A stretch of 64,000 nt of DNA from Cranoglanis bouderius (GCA_023630585.1 CM042540.1:10936074-11000073); one strand, 5' to 3'; counted from the first letter of the stretch, positions 35,480 to 47,141 are shown. Program-made: numbers and translations. Notes: generated by a model not told the origin, from the sequence alone.

Positions 35480-35935
35480 AAAAAGATTCACTGATTCAAA
35501 CACTGACATGCTGGGTAAGAAAAGTGCAAATATCTGTCATGACTTAAAGATTAGCTGATTCAAACACTGACTTGTTGGATGAGAGAACAAGCAAATCTCT
35601 GTCATGATTGAAAGATCCACTGATTCAAACACTTACTCGCTGGATAAGAAAAGAGCAAATCTCTGTCATGCCTGAAAAATTTGATGATTCAAACACTGAC
35701 TCTCTGCATAAGAAAAGAGCAAATCTCTGTCATGACTGAAAGATTTGATGATTCAAACACTGACTCTCTGGATAAGAAAAGAGCAAATCTCTGTCATGAC
35801 TTAAAGATTCGCCAGTTCAAACACTGTCATGCTGTATGAGAAAAGAGCAAATCTATGTCATGTCTAAAAGAATCACTGAATCAAACACTGACACGCTGAA
35901 TGAGACAAGTGCAGATCTCGGGAATTACTGAACCC
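35480..35935. repeat. 64-bp minisatellite, about seven units
   Basis: The anchor GATTCAAACACTGAC starts at 35493, 35557, 35622, 35686 and 35750, with weaker copies at 35815 and 35878, a spacing of 63-65 bp. The second half of the unit reads AAAAGAGCAAATCTCTGTCA. Both halves are conserved, so there are no variable spacers. Confidence 0.88.
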
Positions 35936-36059
35936 ATTCAGTGCACAGAAGTAAATTCAGCTGATGCCATTTTGTCCATGTGGCACATATACATATTACC
36001 ATGACTTTTAAGACTGCTCCCTTTGACACATTAAGCAAGCAGAAACAATGTGTCTATTA

Positions 36060-36166
36060 GCTGAGGATGGGTTCCCTTTTGAGTCTGGTTCCTCTTTAGG
36101 GTCACATGGGTTCCTCTTGTCATTTCAGGGAGTTTTTCCTTGCTACTGTCACCTCTGGCTTGCTCA
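36060..36166 (+). mobile_element. LINE-tail repeat, part 1
   Basis: GATGGGTTCCCTTTTGAGTC, CAGGGAGTTTTTCCTTGC and CACCTCTGGCTTGCTCA match the 5' part of a common fish repeat whose next bases are normally TTAGGGATAAA. Those bases appear only at 38329, so the repeat is split. Confidence 0.65.
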
Positions 36167-38326
36167 GTCAATCAGTTTCATTGGTGGGACCGGGGAGTGT
36201 CGAGTTGCTGGTAAGATTCCTGTTCATCATGTTGCTGTGTATCATATAATAAATGCAAATGTTAACTTATTTCATGGTAAGATCTATCACAAGCTTTATA
36301 GTCGGCATGCTTCTGTGTTAGACCAGGAATTTACGTTTGTAGCCTTCTCTAGGCACTGGCAGTGTGTTATTGATAATTAGCAAGCTAACAGCACTAACGC
36401 CAGAATTGAACATGTAAGCAATGTGAGCTACTTAACCTTAATTCTAAAATGTAGCAATGAAAAAAGCCTGTAGCAATGTGCAGGTTGATGGCAAGAACGT
36501 TGGTTACTTCAAATTAGCTACATATCGAGGTCTTTTAACGGGGGCATGGTTTCATTGTACAGTATTGCTTTCTCGGCTAAACCTAGTGTCAGTCTCCAAA
36601 TTTAAACTAGTTAGCTAGCTATCTTGTCGGCGCTTCAGCCTGGTATTAACGGGTTACAATTTGTAGTTGGTCAATTTAGCTTTAATAGAGGACTGCAGGG
36701 TTGAAATTAGTGAAACAGGTGTAGTGAAGCTGCTTTAAGGAATAGCGCAGTGTGTAGCGAGTGTGTGGTTGAGAGAGAGAGAGACAGAGAGACAGAGACA
36801 GACAGTGGATGCACTGAGAAATTAGCAGTAAAGCTGTCAATACATAGAGTTGTCTATATTAAAATCAAGTTATGATGTAGTACATTATGCAATAGACAGT
36901 ATAACATAAATATATTGTTGTACTGGTGTTGTACTGGAGTGCATTATATTGAAAAGTGTTTCTAATATTCTGCCCCTCTTGTGTGTAAATGGGGTGGCCA
37001 CACTATTAGAGACACCTCTCAATATAATGCAGCCCAGTTCAACACCACTGCAAACTACAACCTCAATAATAAACATGTAGTTAAATTAATACCTCTCTGA
37101 CAGAGTAAATCAAAACTGAAAATAAGCCAGAATTCATATTTCATCATAGTTCCCCTAGCTTTAACTACCGGTCTCTACTTTTGAACTGCTGATGTAGTTA
37201 CACACCATGTATGCAATAGCAGTGTGTTTTATCAAGATGCAGCTTACTGTATGTGTTAAGACAACATGCAGTGATTTCATGTCCTGCCTAAATCTCGATG
37301 TGTTAGCACTTTTGAAATGTCTTGTTTCTGACTTTCTTTTTCTTCCACAGATCTACATGAAAAGCATTGAAGAGCATGTGAGAAGCATTTGTGTATACCA
37401 GTTTTCACCAAAGGTACCTGAACTGAACACTGACTGAAGACCCTAAACTGACCAATATTATGGGTGTGCTACCTTACTGCAAATGAATGGATGACCTTTG
37501 ATAAAGACTTCCTCTGAAGGAGAATAAGGAACTGATCTTTATGTTGGTGCTGATGATAAACTGGTGTCCTGCATCTTTATCAGAATCATGGTCATCTGGT
37601 CAGAAACATGCACATTGAACCAGATGTAACTACGTTTGAAGCATGTGTCTCTACTCTCTAAAGTAGACATAGCATTGTAAATTGCAAATAGAAACACTGA
37701 GTCGAAAATGTGCAAATAGTGGGATGCTTCTGTACTTGTTTAATTTTATTATTTTTAGTTGAGCGATCATAAATACAGTTGTTCAAACTTGGAGCCACAT
37801 TTGAAGCTGTTAATGAGATGACCATAAGACTGTGTTTGAAAAGTTAAATCCATGTTTGAAGTGTTTGAGAAACTTATTTCAGTTGAATATGAATATGTAG
37901 AGGGCATGAAGAGAGTTCTTTTGTACCTCCATTGTTAATTTTTTGAACATTTGGTCAATTAAAAGGTAATTTATGTGATCAGTACAATCTCCTGTGTCTG
38001 ACAATAATTTTTCAAGTAAATCCAACCTTCCCTGAATAAGTAATATTTAATTAATCATATCGATTCATTACTAATAATAATTAAGTAGATAAACAGTTGC
38101 CTACTAACAATCACAAGTTAATATTACTCACTTTCTATAAGTAATTAGTTGTGTAATGTATTGAGAAATGTTAGGTAGACTTTACCTAATTTCTTTTAGT
38201 TTGTCAGAGATGTTAAATTTAGGTACTCTTTACTCAAAACATGGGATGAAATCTACCCAACCAAACTGAGTGCAAACTGTTACCTCACATTTATTGAGTA
38301 GATTCTATAGGTTTGTTTTCACAGTG
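36167..38326 (+). mobile_element. 2.16-kb insertion with intron-like structure, identity unknown
   Basis: This block separates the two halves of the LINE-tail repeat. It contains a donor-like GTAAGATT (36211), a strong acceptor TTTTTCTTCCACAG (ending 37350), an open exon-like segment 37351-37413 (IYMKSIEEHVRS at its start), and a donor-like AAG/GTACCT at 37413. About 0.9 kb of non-coding sequence follows. An ATTAAA polyadenylation-like signal lies near 37958. No terminal repeats are visible, and the flanks TGCTCA and GTGCA share only CA. It could be an unknown transposon, a piece of a lncRNA-like gene carried in, or two unrelated half-repeats by chance. Confidence 0.35.
37351..37413 (+). CDS. 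weak exon-like segment in the 2.16-kb insertion
   Basis: Twenty-one in-frame codons between a strong acceptor and a GT donor, with phase 0 at both sides. The frame, if read through the donor, ends at TGA 37435-37437. No family recognised and no partner exon with coding potential found. Confidence 0.15.
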
Positions 38327-38455
38327 CATTAGGGATAAATAAATAAAAAAATTCAATTCAATTTTTTTTATCTGGATTTAGGTAAAACTGCTTTGTTACA
38401 ATGTCCATCGTTAAAGGCACTTTATAAATAAAATTTAATTGGATTGAATTGTGCT
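38327..38455 (+). mobile_element. LINE-tail repeat, part 2
   Basis: Starts with TTAGGGATAAATAAATAAA and continues with CTGCTTTGTTACAATGTCCA and AAAGGCACTTTATAAATAAA, the 3' tail shared by fish L2-type LINEs and their SINEs. The A/T-rich end includes TTGGATTGAATTG. Confidence 0.65.
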
Positions 38456-39520
38456 ACAGTGCATTTGGCTGAGTCTTCATCAACTCCTACAGTCAGACGA
38501 TCCTTACACATTGTTATTTTATTTCACTGAAATACACCCAGCTATGGATGTATTTACACATTTCAAAGTGTATGCAACCCTATGTTGTAATTAGTATTAG
38601 TTCCATATTTAGTACATGATAACTATTCTTTATTCATTAGTTGTTACAGTGTAGTTACACTCTTTCTTACACTGTAATAAGTGAATGAGTAAGCGTATTT
38701 GGGCTTTACCTGTCTGAGAAAAGATCAGCACAATACAATACAGTTTGTGCATAAAGACATAACTTACTTTGTGTCAATACAACTGCACCATAAGAAAAAC
38801 AGCAAGATGTTTTCCTATAAACAATATACCTATAAATAAAATCATGATGCATTCTGCATAAGTTGAAGTGAATTCTAGTCTCTGGCTGTCACTGAGAGGG
38901 TCTGAGTCACATCACAACTTCCCACCACATTCCTCTTCCAGTGGAAGATTCGAAAAAGGCAGGATAAATTTGCAGAGTCACTTACTTGGGGTTTATTTGG
39001 GGTTTAAGCAAAAGGATAAAGTTCTTGGCTGGGGTCAAGAAACAGCCAGACAAGGTTCCTATCCATAATCAGAGTACAGCCAGGCAGGCCAGGGTCAGAC
39101 GCCCAAACCAACAGAGCGTGACTGGGTTAAGAAGCAGTAAACTGGCCATAACTAGAGTGGATATAAGTTGAGTGTTTCCACTTCAAGCATCTTCTAACCT
39201 AAGAGTCAGGATATGCTGTAATGTAAAAAAAAGTGTATGATTAGAAGAATGTTTCACTGCTAAATTAAGAGTTGAGATATGGATTTTAGTCAATGACGCA
39301 TTAAGGTAAAATTGATTTGGAGTGAGAATAATCCAGCTCAGGGCCAAAAATCTTTTCTACATTTTCCCCCACTACTAATGTTACATTACGGGGTTATGAC
39401 TGGGTCACAGGCTTCTTTGTTTGATATTCAGTTTATACAGTTACTGCATTCATTCAGTTCTCTTTTTTTAACTCAATAAAAATATGTATATTTGATCATT
39501 TACTTTTACAAGGATCCTTT
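38456..39520. other. no gene; unique DNA
   Basis: 38870-39130 is GC-richer and has two overlapping short frames, but nothing recognisable. Confidence 0.4.
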
Positions 39521-39524
39521 ATAG

Positions 39525-40120
39525 TGAAGGAGGCATGGCCTCTGAATATGTCAGTTACAGTGAAGAAGGTGTGGACTCTGTACACTGTAAAACATGATAG
39601 CTCCAGTAAGTTATGTGAACTTATTTCTTCTCTTTACCACCAATTGTCATGACATGTTTTGGATATTGAACTCAAGTTTATAAGTTTTCAAAAATTAAAC
39701 TTTAAGTAATCCATTGTCTTGACTTGTAAAACTTTTTTGAGGTGAACAAAGGTTATCTTCAAGTTTACTCACGTTTTTAAGACAGTAGGTGAAACTTCAT
39801 TTCTAAGTTTAACTACCTGAAATATTTTACAGTGTATTTGTCAGTCTCAGTAACTTAGGCGTGGCCTCTGTCAGTCCCACTGAAGGAGGTGTGGCCTCAG
39901 TACCTGTCAGTCCCAGTGAAGGAAGTGTGGTCTCTAAATCTGTGAGTCCCAGTGAAGGAGGTGTGGTCTTTAAATCTGTGAGTGCCAATGAAGGAGGTGT
40001 GGTCTCTGAATCTATGAGTCTCAGTGAAGGAGGTGTGGCCTTTGTGCCTGTCAGTCCCAGTGAAGGAGGTGTGGCCTCTAAATCTGTGAGTCCCAGTGAA
40101 GGAGGTGTGGCCTTTGAAGC
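39525..40120 (+). repeat. 36-bp minisatellite array B, split by a MITE
   Basis: Units of CCCAGTGAAGGAGGTGTGGC type run at 39525-39580 and 39837-40120 (about nine units in all). The segment 39581-39836 is an inserted MITE. Open frames on both strands (motif SPSEGGVAS on plus) follow from the 36-bp period. Confidence 0.85.
39581..39836. mobile_element. TACACTGTAAAA-type MITE inside array B
   Basis: The left end TACACTGTAAAAC and right end ATTTTACAGTGTA are inverted. The inner arms (AAGTTTATAAG.. and ..AAGTTTACTCACG) are partly palindromic. Length 256 bp. The minisatellite resumes immediately on the right. Confidence 0.78.
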
Positions 40121-40625
40121 TCTGTGGCTAGTAATTTTAAATTGGTCTGCACAATACCAAATTACATTGTTCAAATTGTTAAATTATATAATATTTAATC
40201 ATTGGATGTGTTTAAAGCATTTTGTACAACAGCTCAATAAGAGGGGTTGTTCCTTTTTTGCAATGCTTAAGAAACTCCTATAATTACAATACAAATTTAC
40301 TTTTAAAAGATTAAAAGATGCCAAGATTTATGAACATACACAAATACACAAATTTGCAGTGTATTCATCTCCGTGTTGTCCTGCCATCATAAAGGCCTAA
40401 TATTGCTATCATTAGCTAACAACTGGATAACTGCTAGTAAACTAGCTCTTATTTGACACTGGTAGGTTTGAGTGACATTTCAGTATTAGAGTCTCAATTT
40501 GAATTAACAAATTCTCAGCAATTTATGTATCCATAATAGTTTCCAGGTTCCATATCATCCATCTTATAGCTTGTATATGACACTGCCAGATTTTCTTTTT
40601 TCTTTTTAATGATCCGAGTTTTTTA

Positions 40626-40653
40626 TTCTAAATTGCCCCTAATTGTGAATGCG

Positions 40654-40709
<56 letters not shown>

Positions 40710-40830
40710 TGTGTGTGTGTGTGTGTGTCATGCGATATAGGGTGTTGTACCCGGGATTCCTGGGATAGTCTCTGCCTCTACTGTGACTCTGACCAGAATT
40801 AAGAGATTACTGAAGATGAATAAATGAATT
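40626..40830 (+). mobile_element. SINE family 2 fragment expanded by (GT)n
   Basis: CTAAATTGCCCCTAATTGTG precedes a (GT)n array (40656-40728). After it, GGGATTCCTGGGATAGTCTC and ATTACTGAAGATGAATAAAT complete the family 2 body. The repeat grew from the natural TGTGTG of the SINE. Confidence 0.65.
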
Positions 40831-41049
40831 CATTTTTAAGTTTCTTTAAGGTACTGTAAAAAATTTATATGCTATATAATAAAGAACATATCTTACCGAT
40901 GGTCTAAAGGTGTGATCTAAATGACAGATGGTGAAGTGTGAAATCTGAAGTGTGATGAGGATGATCATCATTTGATCCAGGAGCGACCAACATTTGAAAT
41001 GCATGTAGCCCCATCACACCGTCACACTTGCCAGTCAAATTAACCTGAC

Positions 41050-41340
41050 ACACACACACACACACACACACACCGCTGCAGACAGGAGCCACTGCAGGGT
41101 CTTTTAATGGCAAACACAATTAATAGACAGTTTACAGAGGGTAAAAGGAACACAGGACAGAAAGGCGAGCATTACCTCCACCCTAATACCAATTTCACGC
41201 TCTTCGTAGATCGCTCTGTCCTGAAACACAATCTGACAAAGGGCAGAACAAGAGGCCATGAGCAAATTGAAATAAGCCGGCTTGAACACGACAGCATCAG
41301 TGGTGCCTGTCAGGGAAATCCTTTCCCCAAACACACACGC
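41050..41340. promoter_or_regulatory. (AC)n tract then possible conserved non-coding DNA
   Basis: A short (AC)n (41050-41073) is followed by 240 bp of unique, GC-balanced DNA without repeats. Frames of 71-78 codons are open on both strands there, but no domain or splice signal stands out. Confidence 0.18.
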
Positions 41341-41344
41341 TAAT

Positions 41345-42020
41345 ACACAATCCAGTTCTGAAACATTTATGATGGAGTTGTTTGACGATCTGCTCAGATA
41401 GGTTTCTCAGGGAAACAATTCTTAAAGTACTTGTTAAATTGCTTTTCTTAAAAAAAATTTAATTTTTTTTTTTAAAAAGGTTAATATCCAATTGGTTTGT
41501 AATTGAAATGACAAAAAAAGAAAAGAGTTAATGAAATAGCTAATTGAACATAATTGCCATGATTTATTTTGTACTTTGTTTTTTTCTGTGCAGTGTAGTT
41601 AACAGTGTGAATAATGCATGTAAATTAAATAAGAATAACTCGTTCTTAAATAAGAATAGCTAATATATAATGTTCAGTGAACATTGTAATATTTTTTTTA
41701 CTTTTTATTTATTAAGTGACAGTTCCAGAGGAGGTTAACAGCACAGACATAGAAAGACCCTGTTCATTAACAAGAATGAGAGGAGTGTAAATGCAGTGAC
41801 AGTAACTATATCTGTTTATCTGTATCTGTTTAATTACTTGTATTTGTATTTAAACCCTGGAAAAACTGGGTAGAAATGGCAGCACTGTCAGCATGGTGTG
41901 TGAATTCTGGCTCTGACAGTTCCTCAACCTCAGCTACAGTACATCACTTGAGTTTGGTCTCAACTAGAGAAATAGAGAACTGTTTTGTTTTTGTTTTTTT
42001 TAATGCAGCTCACACAGTTA
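41345..42020. other. no gene; AT-rich unique DNA
   Basis: Nothing recognised. Confidence 0.5.
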
Positions 42021-42021
42021 T

Positions 42022-42565
42022 TACAGTGGGTCTTGAAAGTTTGGGAACACTTTAGAATTTTCTGTGACCTAAAACATCATCAAATTTTAATACAAGTCCT
42101 ACAAGTAGACAAAGACAACCCAATAAAACAAATGAGACAAAAATATTATACTTGATCATTTACTTATTGAGGAAAATTATCCAATATTACATATGTGTGA
42201 GTGGCCAAGTATGTGAACCTCTAGAGTCTTGTGTTTTCAATCAGTGGGAGGACAATCAGGTGTGAGTGAGTGCCATGTTCCTAAAATTCCTCCAAGCTGA
42301 TGTGCAGGACTGATCAACAGTTACCGGAAACGTTTAATTGCATTTATTGCTGCACAAGGAGGTCACACCAGATACTGAAAGCAAAGGTTCACATACTTTT
42401 GCCACTCACAGATAATTAATTTTGTGTCATTTTCCTCAATAAGTAAATGGCAAGTATAATATTTTTGTCTTGTTTGTTTAATTGGGTTCTCTTTATCTAC
42501 TTGTCTTGTAGTAAAATTCGGACGATTTTGTAAGTCATATTTACATGGATTTATTCACCACTGTA
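42022..42565 (+). mobile_element. Tc1-like element, family C, second deletion derivative
   Basis: Ends TACAGTGGGTCTTGAAAG (42022) and TTCACCACTGTA (42565) flank about 200-bp inverted arms. The centre retains only the last codons of transposase (around 42280-42370, compare 10660-10760). Both copies share CAATCAGGTGTGAGT upstream of the deletion, but this one has lost more. Confidence 0.82.
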
Positions 42566-42569
42566 TTTC

Positions 42570-42790
42570 TGTTTGTACATGCCTGTTATAATTTCTGATG
42601 AATTTAGTTGGTTCAGAAAACTGGTACAGTAATTTAAACCAGGCAGTTATTAAAGATGCTGTAATGCTTCACTCAGCATCGCATGTTCACCACCACATGA
42701 AAGTAAAAAACCTCCCACTCACACTGTCCCATGCGATCCCAGTCTTGATGCACACCACTGGGCTTAGCCAGATGCTCTTTGAACCTTGCT
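42570..42790. other. unique DNA
   Basis: Nothing recognised; passes into array C. Confidence 0.4.
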
Positions 42791-42794
42791 GGCA

Positions 42795-42880
42795 AGAGAG
42801 GCCACACCTCCTTCAGAGGCCACACATTCTTCACTGGGACTCACAAATTCAGAGGCAACACCTCCTTCACTGGGACTAAC
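42795..42880 (-). repeat. 36-bp minisatellite, inverted short array C
   Basis: About 2.5 units in reverse orientation: GCCACACCTCCTTCAGAGGC, then CTTCACTGGGACTCACAAAT and CCTCCTTCACTGGGACTAAC. Confidence 0.75.
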
Positions 42881-43194
42881 AAATAGCCATATTTCAGTTA
42901 GGCAAATCCAAAAATCATACACAGTATACACAATATTCCTATATTATCCTGCATATTTACAGTTTTGTGCTAGATAAATTCTTCTTCTGCACTGTGGCAC
43001 TATTTGAACTTTTATGTAATCCTGTGTACATTAATCTCTGTTATAGCATGATACTGGGGCTCAATATATCATCATCCTTTAGACAAAAAAAAAAGAACTT
43101 AATTTGAAACCCCAGGTGAGTAATATCTACTGTTTTCCAACAATCGTCACAGATATTAAAAAAAGCACAATCCAGAGAGAGAAATCAGCTTTGT

Positions 43195-43197
<3 letters not shown>

Positions 43198-43277
<80 letters not shown>
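43198..43277. repeat. (GT)n microsatellite
   Basis: About 40 uninterrupted GT units. Confidence 0.95.
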
Positions 43278-43279
<2 letters not shown>

Positions 43280-43767
43280 AGCCTCTGGGTCTGATCTGCC
43301 CTCTATGCCCTCCGATAAAGCGCAGTAATCTACTCCTGCTTCATACATGTGTTTCCATCAATAATTTAATTCTGTGCAGCAGAAAGAGGAAACACTGTAT
43401 TTTCTTGTAAAGGACTATTCAAATGAGGGCTGGGCACACAAAAATCAGTATTACAGAATAACAAACAATAGTGAACTAGACATGTTTTTAATGAGAAAAG
43501 AGCCATTCTGTATTATTTGCATTACTTACCCTTAGGACAAATTAAAGCAAACAAAAACATTTAATTTACACCAATAAGACATTTCAAAGATGTTTCTTCA
43601 CTACTTTAACCCAGTTGAAAAGCTTTCCTCTTCCTTTCTGGATGTCATTTATTAAGAACTAACAAGTAAGTAAAAATTAATAAACATGCATATCATAACT
43701 TGGACAAATGGAAAAATTAAAAAATGTCAATTTAGAATTGCCTTCTAGAAAACAACAGACTTATTAT

Positions 43768-43799
<32 letters not shown>

Positions 43800-44375
43800 A
43801 TTATAAGTGATACTGAATTCTTTGCAGGGGTGCGGGGAGCTTAATAGCATTCAAAACAGTGTTACTATGAATGCAAACTTTAATACAATGAAAAAGACAC
43901 ACTATTAGCATCACATAAATATACATAAAATTGGTTTCACTCTGCCCACATTTTACATTTTTTTCCTACACTCATTTGAATGTCCATGGAATAAAATAAA
44001 ATATTAGATGCCATGAGTGCACCTTTTACCATCATTGAAACATTTGAATGGCCATGTAATACGAAGCCATTAATTAATGAAATTAAAAATTACCTTATAT
44101 GGTCATGGGCATTGTTCCAACTCAGGACAGCTGTCATTTGCTGCTACTGTCAAGCAACTGTTTTATGCCGTACACAACAGTTCTTCACCTTCGCGCATTC
44201 GCGGAGAGTAGGCTAATGGTTGAGAGGCAGGAATTTGGACAATAGTTGCTGCAATCCTTTTATAATCACCTAATTGTTGTGCGAGAAGGCAGGAATTACA
44301 GAGAGGGGTTAAAGCAATCCAAATATGCGCACACATGATGCAGTATTAGACCATAAGCACATCATAATGAAACTA
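43280..44375. other. no gene; unique DNA with a short (TAG)n
   Basis: A (TAG)n tract lies at 43766-43799. The rest is AT-rich and unique. Confidence 0.45.
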
Positions 44376-44377
44376 AA

Positions 44378-44482
44378 GCCAAATCCCGGACATTTTCTTA
44401 AATTTAGAAATCCCGGCTGGATGCTTTTTTAAGGTCCGGAAAAGAGGACATGTCCGGGGAAAAGAGGATTTATGGTCGCCCA
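44378..44482 (-). mobile_element. hAT-like transposon terminal fragment
   Basis: Contains AAATCCCGGACATTTTC, GGTCCGGAAAAGAGGACATG and AAAAGAGGATTTATGGTCGCC, which match from memory the end of an old hAT-like element that starts CAGGGTGACCATA..CCTC on the other strand. Confidence 0.45.
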
Positions 44483-44697
44483 GAGTGAAAAGCTAAATAT
44501 TTATATGCAAAATTAATCAACACAACATCAAAAGGGTGCTTCATTAGTTTTGAACTGGAGCTATGGTGAATATAATAAAGTAAAGGAAACTCACAGGCGT
44601 CAGGTTAGCACTGTGCAAGTCTACATCATCACACACTTGAACTAAAAGACAGTATTTTTCTTGATGATGTCATTTATGCTTAAATAGCAGAAACAAA

Positions 44698-44768
44698 ATC
44701 ATTCATTCATTCATTCATTCATGTTCAGCAACCGACTTATCCTGGTCAAGGTCGCAGTGGATCCAGAG
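44698..44768 (-). mobile_element. SINE family 2 tail, inverted
   Basis: Starts with (ATTC)n and reads CTTATCCTGGTCAAGGTCGC then AGTGGATCCAGAG, the reverse complement of the family 2 tail. It is interrupted at 44768 by the next element. Confidence 0.65.
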
Positions 44769-44964
44769 CGGGGGTGTCCAGTCTTATCCGGAAAGGGCTG
44801 GTGTGGGTACAGGTTTTCATTCCAACCAAGCAGAAGCCACACCTGAGTCTATTGAAAGCCAAGCTCAACTGATTAAACAGGTGGAATCAGGTGTGGCTCC
44901 TGCTTGATTCGAACAAAAACCTGCACCTACATTGTCCCTTTGTGGATAAGATTGGACATCCCTG
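44769..44964. mobile_element. hAT-type MITE, 196 bp
   Basis: Left end CGGGGGTGTCCAGTCTTATC and right end GATAAGATTGGACATCCCTG are inverted. The two arms (AACCAAGCAGAAGCCACACC and GGTGTGGCTCCTGCTTG) make it nearly a full palindrome. The flanking 8-mers ATCCAGAG (44761-44768) and ATCAAGAG (44965-44972) differ at one base, as expected for the 8-bp target duplication of hAT elements. Confidence 0.85.
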
Positions 44965-45374
44965 ATCAAGAGCCAATAAAAGTTTGCAATGCTACCGGCT
45001 GTGTCATTATGCCACCCAGAAAAAATCTCTATTTAAAAAAAAAAACACATCTAAACGTCACTTATACTACCTGTGTCTGATGTTTGTGTGGAGTGACATC
45101 AGACTATATGCTGAGGAAGAAAGTGACTCTGGGTTCAAGATTGCTGCTACTATTGTTTTTAGCTCTGCAACATCCATTTATCTATTTTCATAAATGGACA
45201 AACCTATAGTTTAGTGGTCATCAAGGTGTGGATCATGGATGCAGATCCAACAAAGTATTACAGTGGAACAAATCAAGTAAAAGCAAAGGCGATAACCATA
45301 TTTTTGTTTGCTTGTTTATTTGTTTATTTATTTGCTCCATAAATTAATCTTTAATTAAATTAATTAATTTCCAC

Positions 45375-45746
45375 CTACTATACGACAGCTCCCAACCTGG
45401 TAGGGTAAAGACTAACACATGCTTCCATCAAGACACATAAAGAGAGCCAACCTCATCTTGCTCATGCTGCATCACAGGGATGCGTAATGCACTTGGAGGA
45501 AAGCGCTATCCACCCCCTTCTGCATGCATGACCTCACAGATGCCCATGATTGGCTAGTGTCTCTGTGATTGACATGGTAGAGAGAGTATGCCATTGCTCC
45601 CTCTCTAAGAGCATGACCAATTTTGCTCTCTTGAACTCCCAGGCACGGATGGCTGTGGAATATTCAGGATTCAAACTCTATCTCTGGACGATAGGGCAAA
45701 CACTTTTCTTTGCGCCACTCAGGAACCCGACTCTTGTTCTCTAAAT
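45375..45746 (-). mobile_element. tRNA-derived SINE, family 4
   Basis: On the minus strand the head reads CCTGAGTGGCGCAAAGAAAA (box A near 45722) and AGAGTTTGAATCC (box B near 45670). The body follows with GCATACTCTCTCTACCATGTC-type text, CACTAGCCAATCATGGGC and GCGCTTTCCTCCAAGTGC. The tail is near 45375. The 64-codon plus frame inside it is not a gene. A split relative lies at 54645-55545. Confidence 0.65.
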
Positions 45747-45975
45747 ATGAGTCAGTTAGTTTCTGTAGTAGATCCTCAGTTGCGGTATATCTAATCACAC
45801 GCTCATCACTTGAGAGACTTATGACAATAGAGACAGTAGCTCAGAAAGGACTTTTTGGACTTTCATAGATGTTTCATTTCATTTACCCTCTCTGGTGTTT
45901 TTAGCAAATGCCATGGCTTGTTTAAAAAAAGTTGACAGTGATAACACAATATTTAAAGATGATTGGACAGAGGAG

Positions 45976-47141
45976 TGCAGTGGGGGAAAAAAGTATTTGA
46001 TCCCCTGCTGATTTTGTACGTTTGCCCACTGACAAAGGAATTATCAGTCTATAATTTTAACGGTAGGTGTATTTTAACAGTGAGAGACAGAATAACAACA
46101 AAAAAATCCAGAAAAACGCATTTCAAAAAAGTTGAAAGTTATGAGGGAAATAAGTATTTGACCCCTTCGACTTAGTACTTGGTGGCAAAACCCTTGTTGG
46201 CAATCACAGAGGTCAGATGTTTCTTGTAGTTGGCCACCAGGTTTGGACACATCTCTGGAGGGATTTTGTCCCACTCCTCTTTGCAGAGCCTCTCCAAGTC
46301 ATTAAGGTCATTTTCAATGCCCTGGCTAAGGGAAGGAGGTTCTCACCCAAGATTTGACGGTACATGGCCCCGTCCATCGTCCCTTTGATGCGGTGCAATT
46401 GTCCTGTGCCCTTAGCAGAAAAAACACCCCCAAAGAATAATGTTCCCACCTCCATGTTTGACGGTGGGGATGGTGTTATGACTTGGGGTCATAGGCAGCA
46501 TTCCTCCTCCTCCAAACACGGTGAGTTGAGTTGATGCCAAAGAGATCTGACCACACCTGACCACAACACTTTCACCCAGTTCTCCTCTGAATCATTCAGG
46601 CAAATTTCAGACAGGCCTGTAAATGTGCTTTCTTGAGCAGGAGGACCTTGCGGGCGCTGCAGGATTTCAGTCCTTCACGGCGTAGTGTGTTACCAAATGT
46701 TTTCTTGGGGACTATGGTCCCAGCTGCCTTGAGATCATTAACAAGATCCTCCCATGTAGTTCTGGGCTGATTCCTCACCATTCTCATGATCATGGAGCCC
46801 CAGACCGAGGGAGACTGACAGTTTCTTCCATTTGCGAATAATCGCACCAACTGTTGTCATGTTCTCACCAAGCTGCTTGGCAATGGTCTTGTAGCCCATT
46901 CCAGCCTTGTGTAGGTCTACAGTCTTGTCCCTGACATCCTTGGACAGAACTTTGGTCTTGGCCATGGTGGAGAGTTTAGAATCTGATTGATTGATTGCTT
47001 CTGTGGACAGGTGTCTTTTACACAGGTAACAAACTGAGATTAGGAGCACTCCCTTTAAGAGAGTACTACTAATCCCAGCTCATTACCTGTGTAAAAGACA
47101 CCTGTCCACAGAAGGATCAAATACTTTTTTCCCCCACTGTA
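45976..47141 (-). mobile_element. Tc1-like element, family B, copy 1, core deleted
   Basis: Left end TG-CAGTGGGGGAAAAAAGTA (the target TA has become TG) and right end AATACTTTTTTCCCCCACTGTA. Length 1,166 bp against about 1.6 kb for a full copy. The missing part is the middle of the catalytic domain. Confidence 0.88.
46172..46965 (-). pseudogene. Tc1 transposase, family B copy 1, catalytic core missing
   Basis: Starts at ATG 46965 with MAKTKVLSKDVRDKTVDLHK and a clear helix-turn-helix (KAGMGYKTIAKQLG). Frame breaks lie near 46800 and 46480. After ALKM (about 46310) the sequence jumps straight to the C-terminal end, so the second catalytic Asp and the Glu of DD34E are deleted. The end reads CTTGTTGGCAAT on plus (VIANKGFATKY when in frame on minus). 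Copy 2 at 51402-52074 has the same junction. Confidence 0.85.

Noticed and set aside
35480..35935. Possible CRISPR array (regular 64-bp spacing)
   Set aside because: The whole unit, not only a short repeat, is conserved, so there are no unique spacers. The surroundings are vertebrate DNA.
39861..40283. 140-codon plus-strand open frame (SEGGV repeats)
   Set aside because: Same minisatellite; the antisense strand is open too.
43104..43328. Cysteine-valine or histidine-threonine rich frames over (GT)n
   Set aside because: Translations of the microsatellite.
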